Shown: positions 35,991-50,689 of the stretch, piece by piece
Layout of the letters: each line of letters begins with the position of its first letter
Position numbering within the stretch: the first letter of the stretch is position 1
NCBI GenBank assembly: GCA_013397865.1
Contig: VZTI01004954.1
Coordinates: forward strand, 62,001-126,000
DNA length: 64,000 nt
Source of the DNA: Struthidea cinerea
Taxonomy: Eukaryota; Chordata; Aves; Passeriformes; Corcoracidae
Direction of reading: 5' to 3'
The notes under the pieces: model-generated
Databases searched by the model: none
What the model saw: the letters and a program-made list of their open reading frames with translations, nothing else
Told to the model about the DNA's origin: nothing
Translations under genes and position numbers: made by a program

Positions 35991-38900
35991 ACAGGATTTT
36001 GAACAACCCCACAATTAGGTGATTTACAATGTGGTGGTGACTTGGACTGTCCTTCCACAGGAAAGGGTACACCTGTAAAAATCTCCCCTCTGCAAAAAGC
36101 CCATGTTGAGACAGCCTACAGTGGCTGGAAAGGAATAATGCTGGCTTGTTTTTCTGTCAGGCAGGGAGGGAAATGAACAGTTGGAGTAGTCCTGGCCACC
36201 CACCCTTCCTGAGCAATGGGGTGGAGCCAGCCTGGGGAGCCATTTGCCCTTGGTAATGTCTTTCCTAGGTCAGAGACATGAGAAGGGAAGGAAGACACTG
36301 GGACAAAGTCAAATGGAATGGGCAGATCTCCAGAGGCTCCAGTTACTGCCTCAACACCGGCAAGTTGGGGACGATCAAACCCTATGGAGCTTTTGGGAAG
36401 TTCTGCCTTGATCTGACTCAAAAATGTGCTGGACAAGGCTGGCTTTGAAGATGTGCTGAACTGAAGCAGTGGCCCTGCAGTCTCACTGTGGCCACTGCTT
36501 TAAAGCAAGAGGCATTTCAGCAAGGGAGACTGGATGTAGTGTGGACACCATAAAACAGAAAATACCGTAAAATGAGGATTAGGCTGTTGTTAACGAAAAT
36601 GAGATGACTGGTGCTACTGTACAAACAGAAAGTCAGGAAATTCACTGAGAAGGTGTTGCTTTGGCTGAAAGATGTGTGGAGAACAAATTCAGAATTTGGA
36701 ACAGGATGTGCTGTCTAAAACATTTCTTTTTCAAATTTGCCTTGAGAAATTTACCTGGTTTCCTCAGATTTCCTCATAATTAGATGCTTGAAAAATTTAA
36801 AGGTCGAAAATGCCTTTATGCTTTTCAGTTCAGCTAATCAAATTTTTAAAAATTAATCTTTTATTTCTGTAAATGTGGCTCAAAAGCCAGGGAGTGTACA
36901 GTAGCTTTCAAAGTGCAGCAGAAGCCCTGGAACCCTTTCCTTTTCAGCAGTTATGTGCTGTGGACAGCTCTGTTCCACCTCTGCTTGGCCTGGAGCCACA
37001 GGAACACTTGGCTGCCTGTGTTCACTCCTGGTTTCTACCCTGCTTCTTCCTGTGATGCAGGAGAGTTGAAGAAATAAAAGTTGTTGAGATTCAATGCAAA
37101 CTACAAAGCATAACTCTGCCAAAGTCTTTGGAGAGTGAAAGGTTCCCTTGCTGCTCCCAGCAAGGGTTGGAAAACAGATGTTGGTGGGCTTGCCTTTGGC
37201 TTCCTTTGGAACCCTCCCATTCTCTCATCCATCCTTTCAGTGATCCTTCTGCAGAGGAATTGTTTGTGCTGATTAATTCCAGTTTATTGGGGGCTGGAGA
37301 AGTGCCTCACATGCACTGTGACCCCTGCTGGCCAAATCTTACATGGACATACAGAACAGGAAGGTGCATTCAGAACAAGAGGGGAGGATTACACAGCTAT
37401 TTATACAAATTTCTAGCTGTATTTGCTATTCAAGCTTTATTCTGCCTCGAACTTTCCAATATCAGTCCGAATATCATTTAATTCACTGGGCAGTCTGGGT
37501 GCATGGATGTTTGGATGGGTGATAGATGAATTTCCTGGCTCTGTTATATATCTAGGTATGTAATTTGACCAGAATGTAGTTGTACAAAATGCCAGCAGAA
37601 GAGAAACCTTCCTAACACACACATACATCCGCACATGCACTATTTCTACACCACGAGCTGCAATATATTTTGCATGTAACTCTGCTCACTTTAATTGCTG
37701 GAAGAGTTCATACAAACCAGAGAGAAAAAAGAATTAATATAAAAACTTTGTACTGTTTAGTGATATCAGCTGCAGATCTTGAAAGGGTTTCCAAAGAAAG
37801 AAAGGCATCATTTTAGAAATGGGGAAAATGAAGGCAGAAGAGTCAGTTAGGTGGCCAAGATTCCCTGGCAGGATTGGGAAGAGAACAGCTGCCTTCTGCA
37901 GTTTGGAAAACCATCTAAATCTCAACCCTCCTCAAGTTAACGCTGCATCAGGCACCTTGATGGGCAAACAAGTGCTTTTCAGTTAGGAGAAAAACAAAAC
38001 CCTGATCTGTTCAGGCTGATAATAAAATTATCCTTTCTTCAATGGGGAGATTATACGGATAGAGGCACCCAAATATCTGCATCAGATTTTCCTGGCTCAC
38101 AGTCCCATGAAACGTGGGCAAGGCTTTATTGGGGCAGAATATGCTCTCAGACTTCTGCTGGCCCTTGTTTCGGAGTCCAAGTTCCCTGTCTCTAGGGAGG
38201 AGAAAGGAAAGCCTGTTTGGTTTTAATTCTTGTTTTAGTGTGTGTCAGGATGAGTTTTAGTCCTTAATCCATAGCTTGTATCCCATGCAAAAAAGCTGTC
38301 CCTGCTGATGAAGGAGCCAACCTCAGAGTAAAAATTCTTAGTGAGTGTAGTATTTTCTGCTGAATTGTCATAGACTGATTCAAATTGCCCCGGTCATACA
38401 TTACCTTTGAAAGATTTAATTTAGCCAACAGATGCAGTTCTCATGGAAGCACATGATACCTGTAGTAGTAGTAGAAACAGAGAAGCACAAAATTCAGTCC
38501 AAAATCCTTCTTTAATGTTGAGCTTTCTGCTCCTGTTAGGTAATGATTAATAGACACAGGGGGGAAACCCGAGCTTTTATTATTTTCATCTAAATGTTAA
38601 GAGGTGCTTTGTGGAAAACCATAATTTCAGGGACTGCTTTGTCAGAAGAATTTCATGGATGGTAGTTTGTTAGGCTGATGAATTGTTTTAATTAGTCAGT
38701 AAAACACTATTTATGATGAAACATTTGACACTTAGGAAATTTGATCCTTTTTAGTTGCAACACTGTATGACCAACCTCTCCTACCAGTAATTGCCTGAAA
38801 CATGCTTGGAAATTACGTTTTATGAGGTTACCTTGAAAATTAACATATACAATATTAATGTTATAGGTGTAAAGAAACCCATTTAGTCATGTCTACAATC

Positions 38901-39740
38901 TTAAACTGTAGCAATAAATAATCATAAAGGAAAAGAAATTGTTTCTGTGATGCAAAAACACAGGAGACAGGCCCAGAGAGAGATCCCACCTTGCAGAAGT
39001 CTATTCTTCTTGTTCTGAGAGTAAAGAAAACTGGATTTCTGGCAGTATTATTTCTCTCTCACTGAGGACTGAACAGTGCCATTACTGTGCAGTGCTGTGG
39101 TGCAGAGGCCCCAGTGCATCTTGAACTCTCAGGTGCCGCCTCACACTCCCAGCTGGCCTCAGACAACATCCCCCAGAAACCTCCATCCCTTCAAACCAGG
39201 AGTTAACACATCTCCAGCCTTCCCCTCCTCTCCCAGCCCCAGCCCCAGCCTCCTGCTGTGGGAAGGTGGTGCCCTAAGGAAACATCGAGGAGGAAAAATG
39301 CAAAATAAAGATAAACTGTTTCATGCAGGAGGAACAGAGGGGTGAGTGTTCCACCTACAGATGCAGAAGTACCAGGCATTGTCCAATGTTTTGGGCTCGA
39401 TTCTCCTTTCTCCTTTTCTCTCCATGTGCTCTCACAACAGTGTTGAATTGGCTGAATAGAAATGAAAGCCAGAGGATTAATGTTGTTCATTATCCAGCAA
39501 AAAGGAACTTGATTCATTTCCCTGCACAGCTGTGACTTAGTCCCAAGGCTCCTGTTAACTCCTGTCCTGAGTAAATCCCAAGGCTTCAGGTGCTGATCAG
39601 TTCTGGTTACCACGGCCAAATATTCCCTGCAAAACTCTTCTTCCAAGGAGAGTTTTCCCTTCCAAAGCACTTTCCTTTCTACCTGTGCCTGCTGGAAAGT
39701 TCCACTGAGGAGGCACTTGGTTTTAAAACACAAATGCCAG

Positions 39741-39813
39741 TGGGATGGGATGGGATGGGATGGGATGGGATGGGATGGGATGGGATGGGATGGGATGGGC
39801 TGGGATGGGTTGG
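39741..39813 (+). repeat. (TGGGA)n pentanucleotide microsatellite
   Basis: About 14 units of 'tggga', nearly perfect, with variants 'tgggc' and 'tgggt' near the right end, run directly into the Ns. Every unit supplies a GGG run separated by two bases, so the + strand has strong G-quadruplex potential. The array must be longer in the genome or border missing sequence. Confidence 0.97.
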
Positions 39814-39817
39814 NNNN
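39814..39817. other. Assembly gap of 4 N
   Basis: Four undetermined bases lie exactly between two unrelated pentanucleotide arrays. The size is probably a placeholder or an overlap estimate and not a measured distance. Open frames crossing it on either strand are meaningless. Confidence 0.98.
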
Positions 39818-39885
39818 ATAGAATAGAATAGAATAGAATAGAATAGAATAGAATAGAATAGAATAGAATAGAATAGAATAGAATA
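39818..39885 (+). repeat. (GAATA)n pentanucleotide microsatellite
   Basis: About 13 perfect units of 'gaata' follow the gap and end at 'gaatagg'. The perfect array suggests a young, length-variable locus. The composition is entirely different from the G-rich array on the other side of the gap. Confidence 0.97.
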
Positions 39886-40260
39886 GGAATGTTGTGCCCC
39901 AGAACTAAGGTTTATCTTCACAGCTTTCTTGATTGCATTCCTCCACCCACTGGAATTTCTCCTATCCCTGAACATTCTTAGCTGGCTGCATTACAGCCAA
40001 ATAGTACAGCACATACCTGTCCTACAGCTGTAAGGATTCATGGTGTGGTTGATGTCAGTAATCCAAGTCACATTGATTTGAAAATGGAAGAGCATAAACT
40101 TCAAGGTGTAAATACCCAGTGCTGTGGCAGTTCCCAGATGTCAGGAAATGCTGTGCTGTTTAGCACCAGATTCCCTGTTCACCTCCCAAGTTATACAGCT
40201 GTTCATATCCAACATCTTAAAGAGTTTCCAGGCTTGTGCTGTTCTTAGTGTGACATGTGA

Positions 40261-40569
<309 letters not shown>

Positions 40570-43500
40570 TGAAATAATACTTGCATAAAAGCGGCCAAAT
40601 GCGGGTCATTTTCGCCCATTCTGTGCTAAGTCCACATCACTGTCCTTTGAGCAGTGTCAATGTATGGCTGCTGGTTGTTTACTTAACATCACTGTTCGAA
40701 GTTTTTTACTATTATAAAGATAAAGATATGGTTTCCCGTAGCATATTCTAAGTTAAGACATAACAAAAAAGGTGTCACATTATTGTCTGCCTGGAAGAGC
40801 AGAGAAAGAATTCTCATGGCCTTTCAGCATGTTCCTTGTCAGTCACACTGTGATTTTAATAGATGAAGATATTTTAAAATGTTACAAATGATAGAGCAAT
40901 TTATGTCTTTTCTGAGTCTGTGTGGCAGGTGTCTTTTACCTGAGCATCAGAAAGAGCTTCAAACTTTCTGAGGTAAACAGGTATTACATTTTATAGGTGA
41001 GATGTAAAATGGCTGAGGAAACCAGCCAAGATGAAAACACCGAAAATTCAGAGTTAAAAATTGCCAAGCTGCAGCAGAAAGTATTGGGACATGGATCCCA
41101 GTGTCCAGTCCTGCTTAGGCTGGGCAGAATGGAATTCTTGCTAGTAAGTTCCCTGCTTATCTACATATGAAGCCACTCCCTTTCAGGAGCACACCATGGA
41201 GGAGAATTGCAGGCTGTGTTTAAGAAATGATACTTCCTAAAGGAAAAAAAGTACTTTAAAGACAGAATTCCACCAAACTTCATGAGCAGTTGGCTTTCTG
41301 TGTCTTTCATTTTACATGATTTGTCCCCGCACGCCTATCTATGTTTCCTATACTATTATAATAACTATGAGTTTTAATTACTAGGTTTACTAGAAATCAA
41401 GGGACAGGCTGCACAGCTGTGACAGATCTATAGCGTGGAGGTCCTGTATGACATTAGTGAGATGCCAAAGACTTCTTAGCCTCCTTTCCTTCTAGTTCCA
41501 CACCTGAGCTTGTGATCCCCAACTGGCATCTGCAGGGCTGTGCAATTGGAGTTATGGCTTAAAGACACTTTTGTTCTCTGCCTCATGTCAGCAGCTGAAC
41601 CTGAAAGTTGGAGCTTCCACTGATTTCCAAGGGTTGTTTCAATGCCAGGTGTTACCAGATTTATTTAGATGTGAGGAGCTGTACACAAAAGCATGTGTAC
41701 AAGATAACAGAGATGGGGGGAAAAAAAGAAGAAAAGGTCTTTGCCGTTTGATTCCCAACTCCACAAACAGAAAACAAGAATATATCTTCTCTATACAGTA
41801 CTTGATACACAAGTGGAGGAGGGATGAAGGCAGCAGCATGTCAGTAACAACTACAAAATAAAAAGATGCCAAGATTCTCCTTCTTATCAGGAATGCTGTC
41901 CAAATTTGCAGCACAAAAGCATTTAGGGACCCTTTACTGTACACATTTTTAAAAAGCATACCTTGTCCAATATACATTGCCCCAAGGCAGCATTAGTGCA
42001 GGCAGAAAGCCTGGGAAATTCCTATTGCATTGCTTCAAAATAATATTTAATCTCATAATAAAGAGCTTTCTTACACTGACATTTAAACAGCTTGGTTATT
42101 GAGGATAGCTCTATAATCACTGAAGCGTATTTAGGCATTAGTATCATTGCTCTCACATAATATACTATAATCTCTGGCAATTAGTCCATGAGGGGAAGTA
42201 AAGCCTTGAAATTGCTAATTTATTGCCTCTGAAGCATATTTGTCATTCGTGTGCATGCCAGATGAGCTACAATGGTTCTTTCAAGTGCTGCAGAACACAG
42301 GCTGTGCTGAAAAGTTGCTGGGAACCTTTTCCTCCCACCCCGGGGCGATGTTCTACTGGGATGCTGCGGGCAGGGAGGAGGTGGGCTGGAAAAGGCTGTG
42401 GGGCCAGAACCAGGCTGGAAGTGCCCTATCCCAATGACACACTCCAAGCCAGGCTTTCCCTTCAGATATTCCTTCCTGGCTCTTGCTGAGGCAGCAGGGG
42501 AGCTTTACCTGGGGGTAGAGTTTTGCCCTTGAATTGTGCGAGTCCGCGAGCACCGGTTCCGAGTTCAGGATGTGTCCTCTGGCAGAGCTGGCAGTGGAGT
42601 GGTGCTAATGCAGAGCTGGGTAGAGCTAATTATTCACAAAAGCCGTAAATGAATCCCTCTTGCTTTTTCAAGCATGAGGCTTGGCTGAGGCAGCCACACA
42701 AGCAGGATTTTTGCCATATAATTGGAAAGAATAAAACCAGGAGCAACATCTTACATTTTACAGCAATGTTTGATGTACACACAATCCTAGGGCAGAGCAG
42801 GCTGAGGGGCTTCTAAGACATGGGGGAAGGAAGATAATATGCTGGGAGTTGGGATATAACTGCAGAATTTTATCTGCAAAGGCAGAGAGTTTGGACCCAT
42901 AGGACTTTGGGATTACTGGTTGCCCGGAATACGCAGTGCCCAAGGAAGGACAGTGTTTTCCTGACAAAGCACTCCTCCAGCCCACTCCTCCAGCACAGAT
43001 GGTGGGTTTTTAGCTCACCCTGCCTGTGTCAGGGCAGCTGGGCTGGGTTTCAGGATGAATCATCTGCTCTCGCAGCCAAAACAGGGACATTTTGTTGGGA
43101 TGCGGAACAAGCCATTAAAAACACAAAGCATCTGGTCACCTTTATTAAATGTATTAAATGAAAAGGCAGCCATCCCATAGGCTGCCATGTACGTGAGCAG
43201 AACACTTAATTTTTGGAAATTTAAGAAGATTCAAGTTGTAAAATAAAAATGTATACGGTCGCTTAAAGAATATACATTATTTATTAGCTGTGACATTTCC
43301 AAAAATTAAAATGCCAAAGCTAAATAGTGGTGAGCTTGCAGTTTAGGATAGAATTTCAAAACATTTTCTGTCTTATTTTTTCGATGAATGTTTTGGGTCA
43401 GACTCAAGAGCCAGATTTGCACGTCTGGCTCTAAACCCAAATGACAATGTTGTAAAGCTGGGTTACTGGGTACCAGCACAGGGTATTTGTATGAGGTGCT

Positions 43501-46500
43501 GCTGTGATTGTGCTCACACGAGGGGATGGCTCTGTTTTACCTCTGTGGGTTCTGAACCACAGTGCAGAACTGTGTGTGGATTTGACTGAGGGATCCAAAA
43601 CCCAAACCACGCAGTTCTTGGAGGCACCATACAGGACAATAAAAATAGGGTAATAGGAGTAGAGGAGACACAATCAAATCATCTTCCCCAAAATCACAGA
43701 GCTGCTCCCCACTGCTCCACAGGCCTGTTGGGAATGCTTTGCTTCCTGCATCTGACTTGTAAAGGAGGAAAAGGCTGTATCAGTTTAACTCAGATGATTG
43801 CAAGGAATCACCATTACGAGCATGCCAAGAGGTCATTTCCCTGCATCTGGGACTTTTAACATATTTGAGGGTTTCCTCTTGGCACTGATGTGATGAATTG
43901 CCAGAATGCTCTTCTGAAGAATGGTTTTGTAAAGCTGTTCTGCTGCCATCTCATTTGTGACCAGAAGGAGCCTGGCAAGCACACACAGGGAGTGCACAGA
44001 TTAGCCCTAAAAAGCACCCAGGGAGAGTCTTGACTGGTAGAAATTGGATCCTCACTCCCACGTGGAAATGGTTGCTGCTTGCAATAAATTACCTGGATGC
44101 AATTATGGGGATGGTGAGAGGGGTTGTACTGACTTGTACCTCCCCTTCCTTCCAAATTCTGCTCCAACATGTTCTCCTACAAGTCCACTGAACTCAGGTG
44201 TGCATGGAGACGTAAAAGAAATCGGGACTTGCTGTGTCCTCTCTATCTTGTTTTGTTTTTGGTTCACTGAATTTCATTTCTGTAATTCAATAAACATGGT
44301 GGAGAAGACCAGAGGGTATGAATTAAATATGACAGGAGACCACAGGAATCCTGACCTTGTGTCTCACAAGGAAATCTTGAAACCAACCCCCTGCACGTAC
44401 CTATCAGCATTTTAGCTGCTGAAATCATTATAAATGGTATTGAAATACAATTAAGTTCACCTTCTCCGTTGCACAGCTAATTGTAGCTGCCCTGAAAACA
44501 GTGGCTATCTAGAGACCTCATCCCAGGCTATGCCTTTGTTTCTTTATGGATGCTTTGTTTTCTTCTTTTGAAAAATGAGTTTAACTTCAAATGCTTTCAT
44601 TCTGTGTGTTGTGGCAAGGAGAGATGTAGTTAAAACATTTCTCAGCCCAAGACACTCCGAGAAAACTTTTAACACTTCTCTGTGGAATGTGCGGTCAGCT
44701 TTTACTTCGGCGGGCACTTAGGTCTATATTTCACATCCAGATGACAGAACTTATATTACTTTAAAGAGTTCATCTATTTATGCTGCTATTTTTTGAAGAC
44801 CTGTCTGCTTTTATTGAACCCTGCGTGCTGGCAAGCAGAGCAAGCACTTCATCACCAAAATGAAAGAATCCATTTTGACATTTCTCTATTTCTTCACTAT
44901 ATTGGTAGATCCCACACAAGCCAATCACATACAGCAAAGTATGGAAACCACAGCAGTGGTGATCTCTTACTAGGAGATTTTTCAGCTTTTGGAATGATTC
45001 TTGGATTCCCTAAAGCTTTCCAAGATTTATCCCAGTACTGTGCATCTATAGCTATTTGCATCTTCTGTTGGCATTGCATCAAAATTGCATTTTAAAAGCA
45101 CAATTAATGCCTTTCAAATATATTCTGATAGAGGTGCTTATGTGTATGGATCTCTGGCTGGGCTCAGTGGGAATCTGGGCACTTAAGCGCTGAAACACAG
45201 GCTTCATTTGGATCTGTAAGTCCATAATTTTGTCTGGCATGCCTGAATTTCTCAACATAATGCTTTCTCTACCACAGGGGTAAAAATTGCTCCCAGGGTT
45301 TACATCAGAGTAAAACTTTACAACCTACCTGCACATTGAGTAAGAGTCGGCCCTTGTAACATACAAAGAACAGTAGCTCGAGCACTTAGTAAAAATAAGT
45401 GTAAATTATAGTGCTCTAAAGCTATTCAAATGCACAGCAAATGCATACCAAATTTTGCAGTGGATAATCTCTTGATCAGTACAAACACCCACACACAGAC
45501 TCAGGCCAGTCTTAGTCTGCTCTGTGCCTACTCAGTGAGTAAAATGACCAATTACTTTTCCATAGAATGAGAAGGACCATGATTATGGTCCTTTAGAGGT
45601 CCAGTCCAGTATATCAGCCATAACTGGCTTCCTTCTGGCACATACCACATCTCTTGTTCCCTGAAAAAAACATACAGGCGAGAAAAAAACAATCTTTATG
45701 TTAAGAAAAGTGGAAACCTGTCCTCCTGTCCTACACCTTTAAAATTCTCTCTGTTGTCTAAAAGAAAAAAACAGAATAAATAGAGAGGAACACTTTATCT
45801 TATCTTCAATTGAATTTTCCCTGAAGGACCCAAGTCCCAGGTAGGTCTGGAGAAATTTTAAGCATCGTTGCCTGTAGGTGTTTTCTAAACACACAGGGTA
45901 CAAATTTATCAGAGTATTCCCTCTCTTCTACATATTAACTTTCATCTTTATTCTAAATGTATCATTCTTCACCACTTCAGAAGGAAGCAGGGAAAAAATG
46001 AATGAGACTTCTTTGTGTTATAAGCCCGTGGTTAGGTAGTAAAATTATTTTATAAATTTCACAAAATTTTCAATATAAAAAATGAACATAAGGTTGAAGA
46101 TAGCAGATCTGGTTTGGGGGCTTTAACTCATTTAAATGATCCATTTCTCTTTGAGATAATTCCAAAAGTACTTCAGTGGAAGCTCATCGCAGAGCAACAG
46201 GGCTTCTCATCAAAAGGTTTAAAAAGAAAAGACGAGGGGAAAAAATCTTCAATAGAGCCTGTGTCCTTTTATCCTTGATTTACCGAGCATATCAGTTACC
46301 CCCCTTTGTTAAGAGCTCTTTTCCTTTCTAGGTATAAAATAAATTCAACCATTTTATCAAGATGTTCTTGTTACCAGCCACCAGTATAAATTTTACTTGC
46401 TGTAGGTGGGGGAGAGGTTTTCTGGCACAGCAGTTGTCCAATTAACTGGAGTATCACAGGCAGCAGGAATGGTTTGCAGGGTCTCGTTTCATGAATTACC

Positions 46501-49500
46501 CGGGTGCAGGGGGAAGATGCATTTTCTTCTCACTGGTTTCCCATTTGTGTCCATGACCCAACGTCTCAAACCCACGGAGAAGGGAGAGGAGCAGAGGCAG
46601 AGGGGATGAGGAGAGGCTCAGACTCACTGTGCAGGTGAGTCTGAGCATGGGCTGCTGCTGGCAGGGCATGAATTATTCATTGATAATAAAACAAGTTGTC
46701 TTAGAAGCTGTGGAGCTACAAGAGCCTTGTTTGCCACAGATTTCTATCCTTAGTCCTCCGGCCTCTCCTCCCGGGCTGCAGTAACGCTGTCAGGTTTCCT
46801 TTGACACTTTACCTAGCAAGGGACACTCAGGTGGGCTCGTGGACCTCAGACTCACTTAATCTCTCTCTGCATAACCAGGTTAAAAGTACCATGGATCACA
46901 TTCCCTAAAAAAGGAAAGGGTTTTGCTTGAGCAAAGACTGAGTATTAAGTCAAGACATTGAAGAAATTGATTCCTGTTCTCCCAGCTTCTGAACTCTTTC
47001 CTGGTTATTGTTTTTTCCTTTGTTTCACCTCAGTTATCCAAAAGTTCTTAGTAGAGTTAATTTTAAGAAGTTTGGGAATATCCCACTGTAGCCCTGACTG
47101 ATTCCTCAGCTACCCGTGAAGTGAAGAGACATAGGGGAAAGGCCAAGCCAGCCCAGGAGGACTGTCCTGGTGATCTCAGAAGCAGCTCAAGAGAGAAAGT
47201 CCCTGCTTGGATACAGGGAACAGTGAGATGCAGCTGAAGAATCACCAAAAAGACCTGGAAGATTCAAAGTGTTCTGGGCAGGTCTGAGAGGCTCATTTTG
47301 TCAAAGCCAGCAAGAAGGAAATGCAGTCTCTGATAACAGATATCAGTATCAGTTTTAGGTCTGGAGGTGATGTGAAAGGCAGAGATATGGAAAATTCAAC
47401 TAAAATAACTTTTAAAAATGGAAGATGTAGCTGTGCCCTGGGAAACCATGATGGAAGTCAAAAATTATATTCACCTGGTGTTTAAAAAGTGGATAAAGAT
47501 AAAAATCAGTCAGTCACAATGACACAACCAGGCCCCCTACACTCACTATGGCTGCATCCCAGATCCCTCATTCAGGGTTTTGGTCTCTGAGGAATGCAGT
47601 CTCCTTTGAACTTGCATTTCTTGGTGTCTTCTAGATAGAGACAAGTCTGAAAGCTCAGTTGATAGTTTTTTGAATCTTACAAATTACTTCGCAAGTGGAT
47701 GTGGAACAAGAAGTGGATCTCAAGCAGGCAACAAAACCCTCTCTGTTCCATACAGCCCACGAGTGAGCTGGGAAAATGTTTTTGAAATGAAGGAATTGAC
47801 ATTTTCCCATTGGACAGAACTTTTCCTGTCAGCTGGGCTGCAAGTTGGAAGGTCTGAGTTTATAAACAGAAATCAAAACATCTCAAACCCAATGTTTTGG
47901 TACATTTTCCACATAAATAGAGCTGATCACAGATCATTTGCACTTATCAAGGTTTTTGCACAGTCATAGACCAGATGTAAACTGCCTCTGAATCACATCT
48001 TGATGTCCCTTTTCATTGTTGACATGAGTTTTCTTACTCACTTCTCAATGCATACAAAAGAACATATTTCGTTGTATGCAATGGCTGTGCTTTGATTTTT
48101 TTGTTGTCCATTGGGGCTAATAACAGTCTATAAAATTTTTCATCCCAAAGCTACTCGGTGTGATCAGTACAGACTGTGAATGATCTTCCCTTGTCTGTGC
48201 AGTGCCCTGCATGGAATGACTTGGTCTCAGTCCAGCTCCCTGTGGATCAGTGTGTACATCACAATCCCCATTTCCATCAGCAGCCACCAGCAAATTTGCT
48301 GGCACATTGAGCCTTTTTACCATTTTCCCTTCACAAACCATTGCTTCGGGTCAAGCCTGGTGACGTGGCTGTGTGATCCATCTCAAGGTCCCTGCAGGGC
48401 TTTTTGTGGACACACAGAGCACAGGTACTGAGAGCTTTTGGAGCAGCACCCCTTGGGAGCACTGTGGGACACCCAGCTTGTCCTTCACCCTTCCCAAATG
48501 GCAGGTGAAGCTGTAAAATCAGTCCAGCTGTGGGGTGACACTGCCACACGTCATTCAGGGAACAATGGACATCACCTCAGTGCAAGGGAGCTGGATGTGA
48601 GCTAAGCCAGGATTTCAGTAACAACTCACAAATGGATTCTTCTGGCTCTGCTGAATTACAGGAGGAGATAATCTCCATTCCAACGCCAACAGGGAAGATC
48701 ATTATGGGGAGGCCACCTGTGTATTCCAGGCTTTCAGACCAAGCCGCTCCCCTATTGATTTTGATATCAGTGGTTTATATCAGTTTTATATAGGTTTTTT
48801 ATATCAGTGCTGTCAGTCAGGCCTGGTGCTGTTCTCTCCCAAGCTTCTCTGGACCAATTAGGGATTTCTGCCAGAGCACTGGCAGCCGCAGAGCTCGGGA
48901 GCCTGTGTTTTCCCAAAGCCTGGCAGTGCCCCTGTCAGCACCCGGCTGCAGGAGCAGGAACAAAGGCTCTGCTCCCACCTCAGGGCATTTGGTGGATGCT
49001 TTTGAGCAGGTGAACTATTGTACCGCAGTGTTTAACAAGGTCACTGAATGCACAGGACACAGTGGCTCCTGCTCAGCTGTGCAAACTGCAGCCCTTTCTT
49101 TGAATTCAGGGGAACTTTTCAGAGCCTTTTATGAGCTATTCCATTTCATTTTCTCTGCTCACTCTCTTGTCAGTGCACAAGCTGCAGAAATTGTCTGTGA
49201 CAACTCAAATTCTACTTTGTCAGCCCAAGTTTACCTGAACATAACTGCTGCCTTCAGTGGGATTGTCCCAGATACACAAGAGGGGGGTTTGCCTCAGTGT
49301 CTGCCTCTACTAATGAGAACTTATTCATTCACACATGGAGTTTATAATTTGATAAGAACTCTGAGCAAGTCCCAGGTCTTCTCTTTCTTCTCATATTTAC
49401 TTTTACTGGGCTCTGCTGCAGTTTTATTTACCCGAATAACTCCAAAGTTTTTGTAAGTGGGTCCAAAGGAACCAACTTGGTACAGAAAGCCTGAAAGCCC

Positions 49501-50689
49501 CTGCCTTTGTTGCTAGTTGACATATTTCATGTGTTTTATCCTTAATTGGCAATGTGGCTGTGTCAAATTGCATCTCCCTTCCTGTAGCCTCATTCAGAAC
49601 CAGTGGAGCTCAATATTCTGCTCAGACTGAGCTGTTTGATCTGAATTTTGCAGAGGGATGAACTGCTTGCCAATAGCAGTGTCTCCTGTCATCTGTTAGG
49701 CTTCCAAATGTATATATCTTTATCCACACTATCTGTGGATCTATGCATGAAAGCATTGGTAGCTGACTCTCCTGGTAGTTCAAACTGCAAACTGACTTCA
49801 TTAAAACCTCCTAAGGACAGGATTTAAATAATTTGCACTTTATTTTCTGTGTGACTGTAATGTCAAAGACTTTGTCCTTTACAGTCAGACATGTATAAAT
49901 GAAAAATCCTGATTTTGTTTTCTTCTGCCTGAGAGCAACTGAAATTTTACCAGATCTCGAACTCTTTTGCCGTGGGGTTTTGGATTTAGGAATATGTGTG
50001 AGGGTTTGAAGGGGATATCTCTTATCTGCCTGTATGTGGTCACCCAGTTATTTACCAGCTTTTCAGAATTACATCACAAAGCCCATTAGTTTGGAGTTGA
50101 CATATTTTCTTTTTTAGATGCTTTTTTTTTGCTTTGATCCTCTCACCTGAGGATCGTGCAGCTCAGCACCAAGGTCCACCACAGCTGTTCATAGCATCAG
50201 CCCTGTTCCTTTGTGTTTTCCATCCCCATTGCTGCTTCCATGACTCCAGTGCTCACAGCAAGGGGCCAGCTGAGAATTCCTGCTGTGTCCAGCACTTTTG
50301 GCTCCTCCTGGATTCAGTTTTTTTGGGGTGTGGCCCCGAGTTAAGGTGTGCACTGATGGACTGATTTGAGACTGTGCTTGGACGTTGTCCTTAATTGTAC
50401 AGTGCAGCTGTGGAAGAATTCTAAAAGAAAGTTTGCAAATGCAAAACTATTGGGATTGTCAAGGCAGCAGCAAATTTGGGGAAAGGGTTCTGTTCCTGAA
50501 TGACTGGGTATGTTGAAATTCAGTGTTTAACAATGCAGAGTAATAGATGATAGGGAAATAATGTTAAGTAAATACACAAAAGATGAGTTCTAATTTAATT
50601 CCTGCTATTCAGGGAAAGAGATCAGGCAATCACTGTGGATAGTTTTCTGAAAAAGTCAACCCCTCAATGAGTCTGAAAAACTCAGACGA

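Noticed and set aside
39203..39975. Open frames running through the pentanucleotide arrays
   Set aside because: They cross or abut the N gap and translate low-complexity repeats.
48905..49456. 183-codon open frame on + strand in intron E-F
   Set aside because: No recognised domain, start context or splice support. Under a uniform codon model, about one such frame is expected in 64 kb of both strands.
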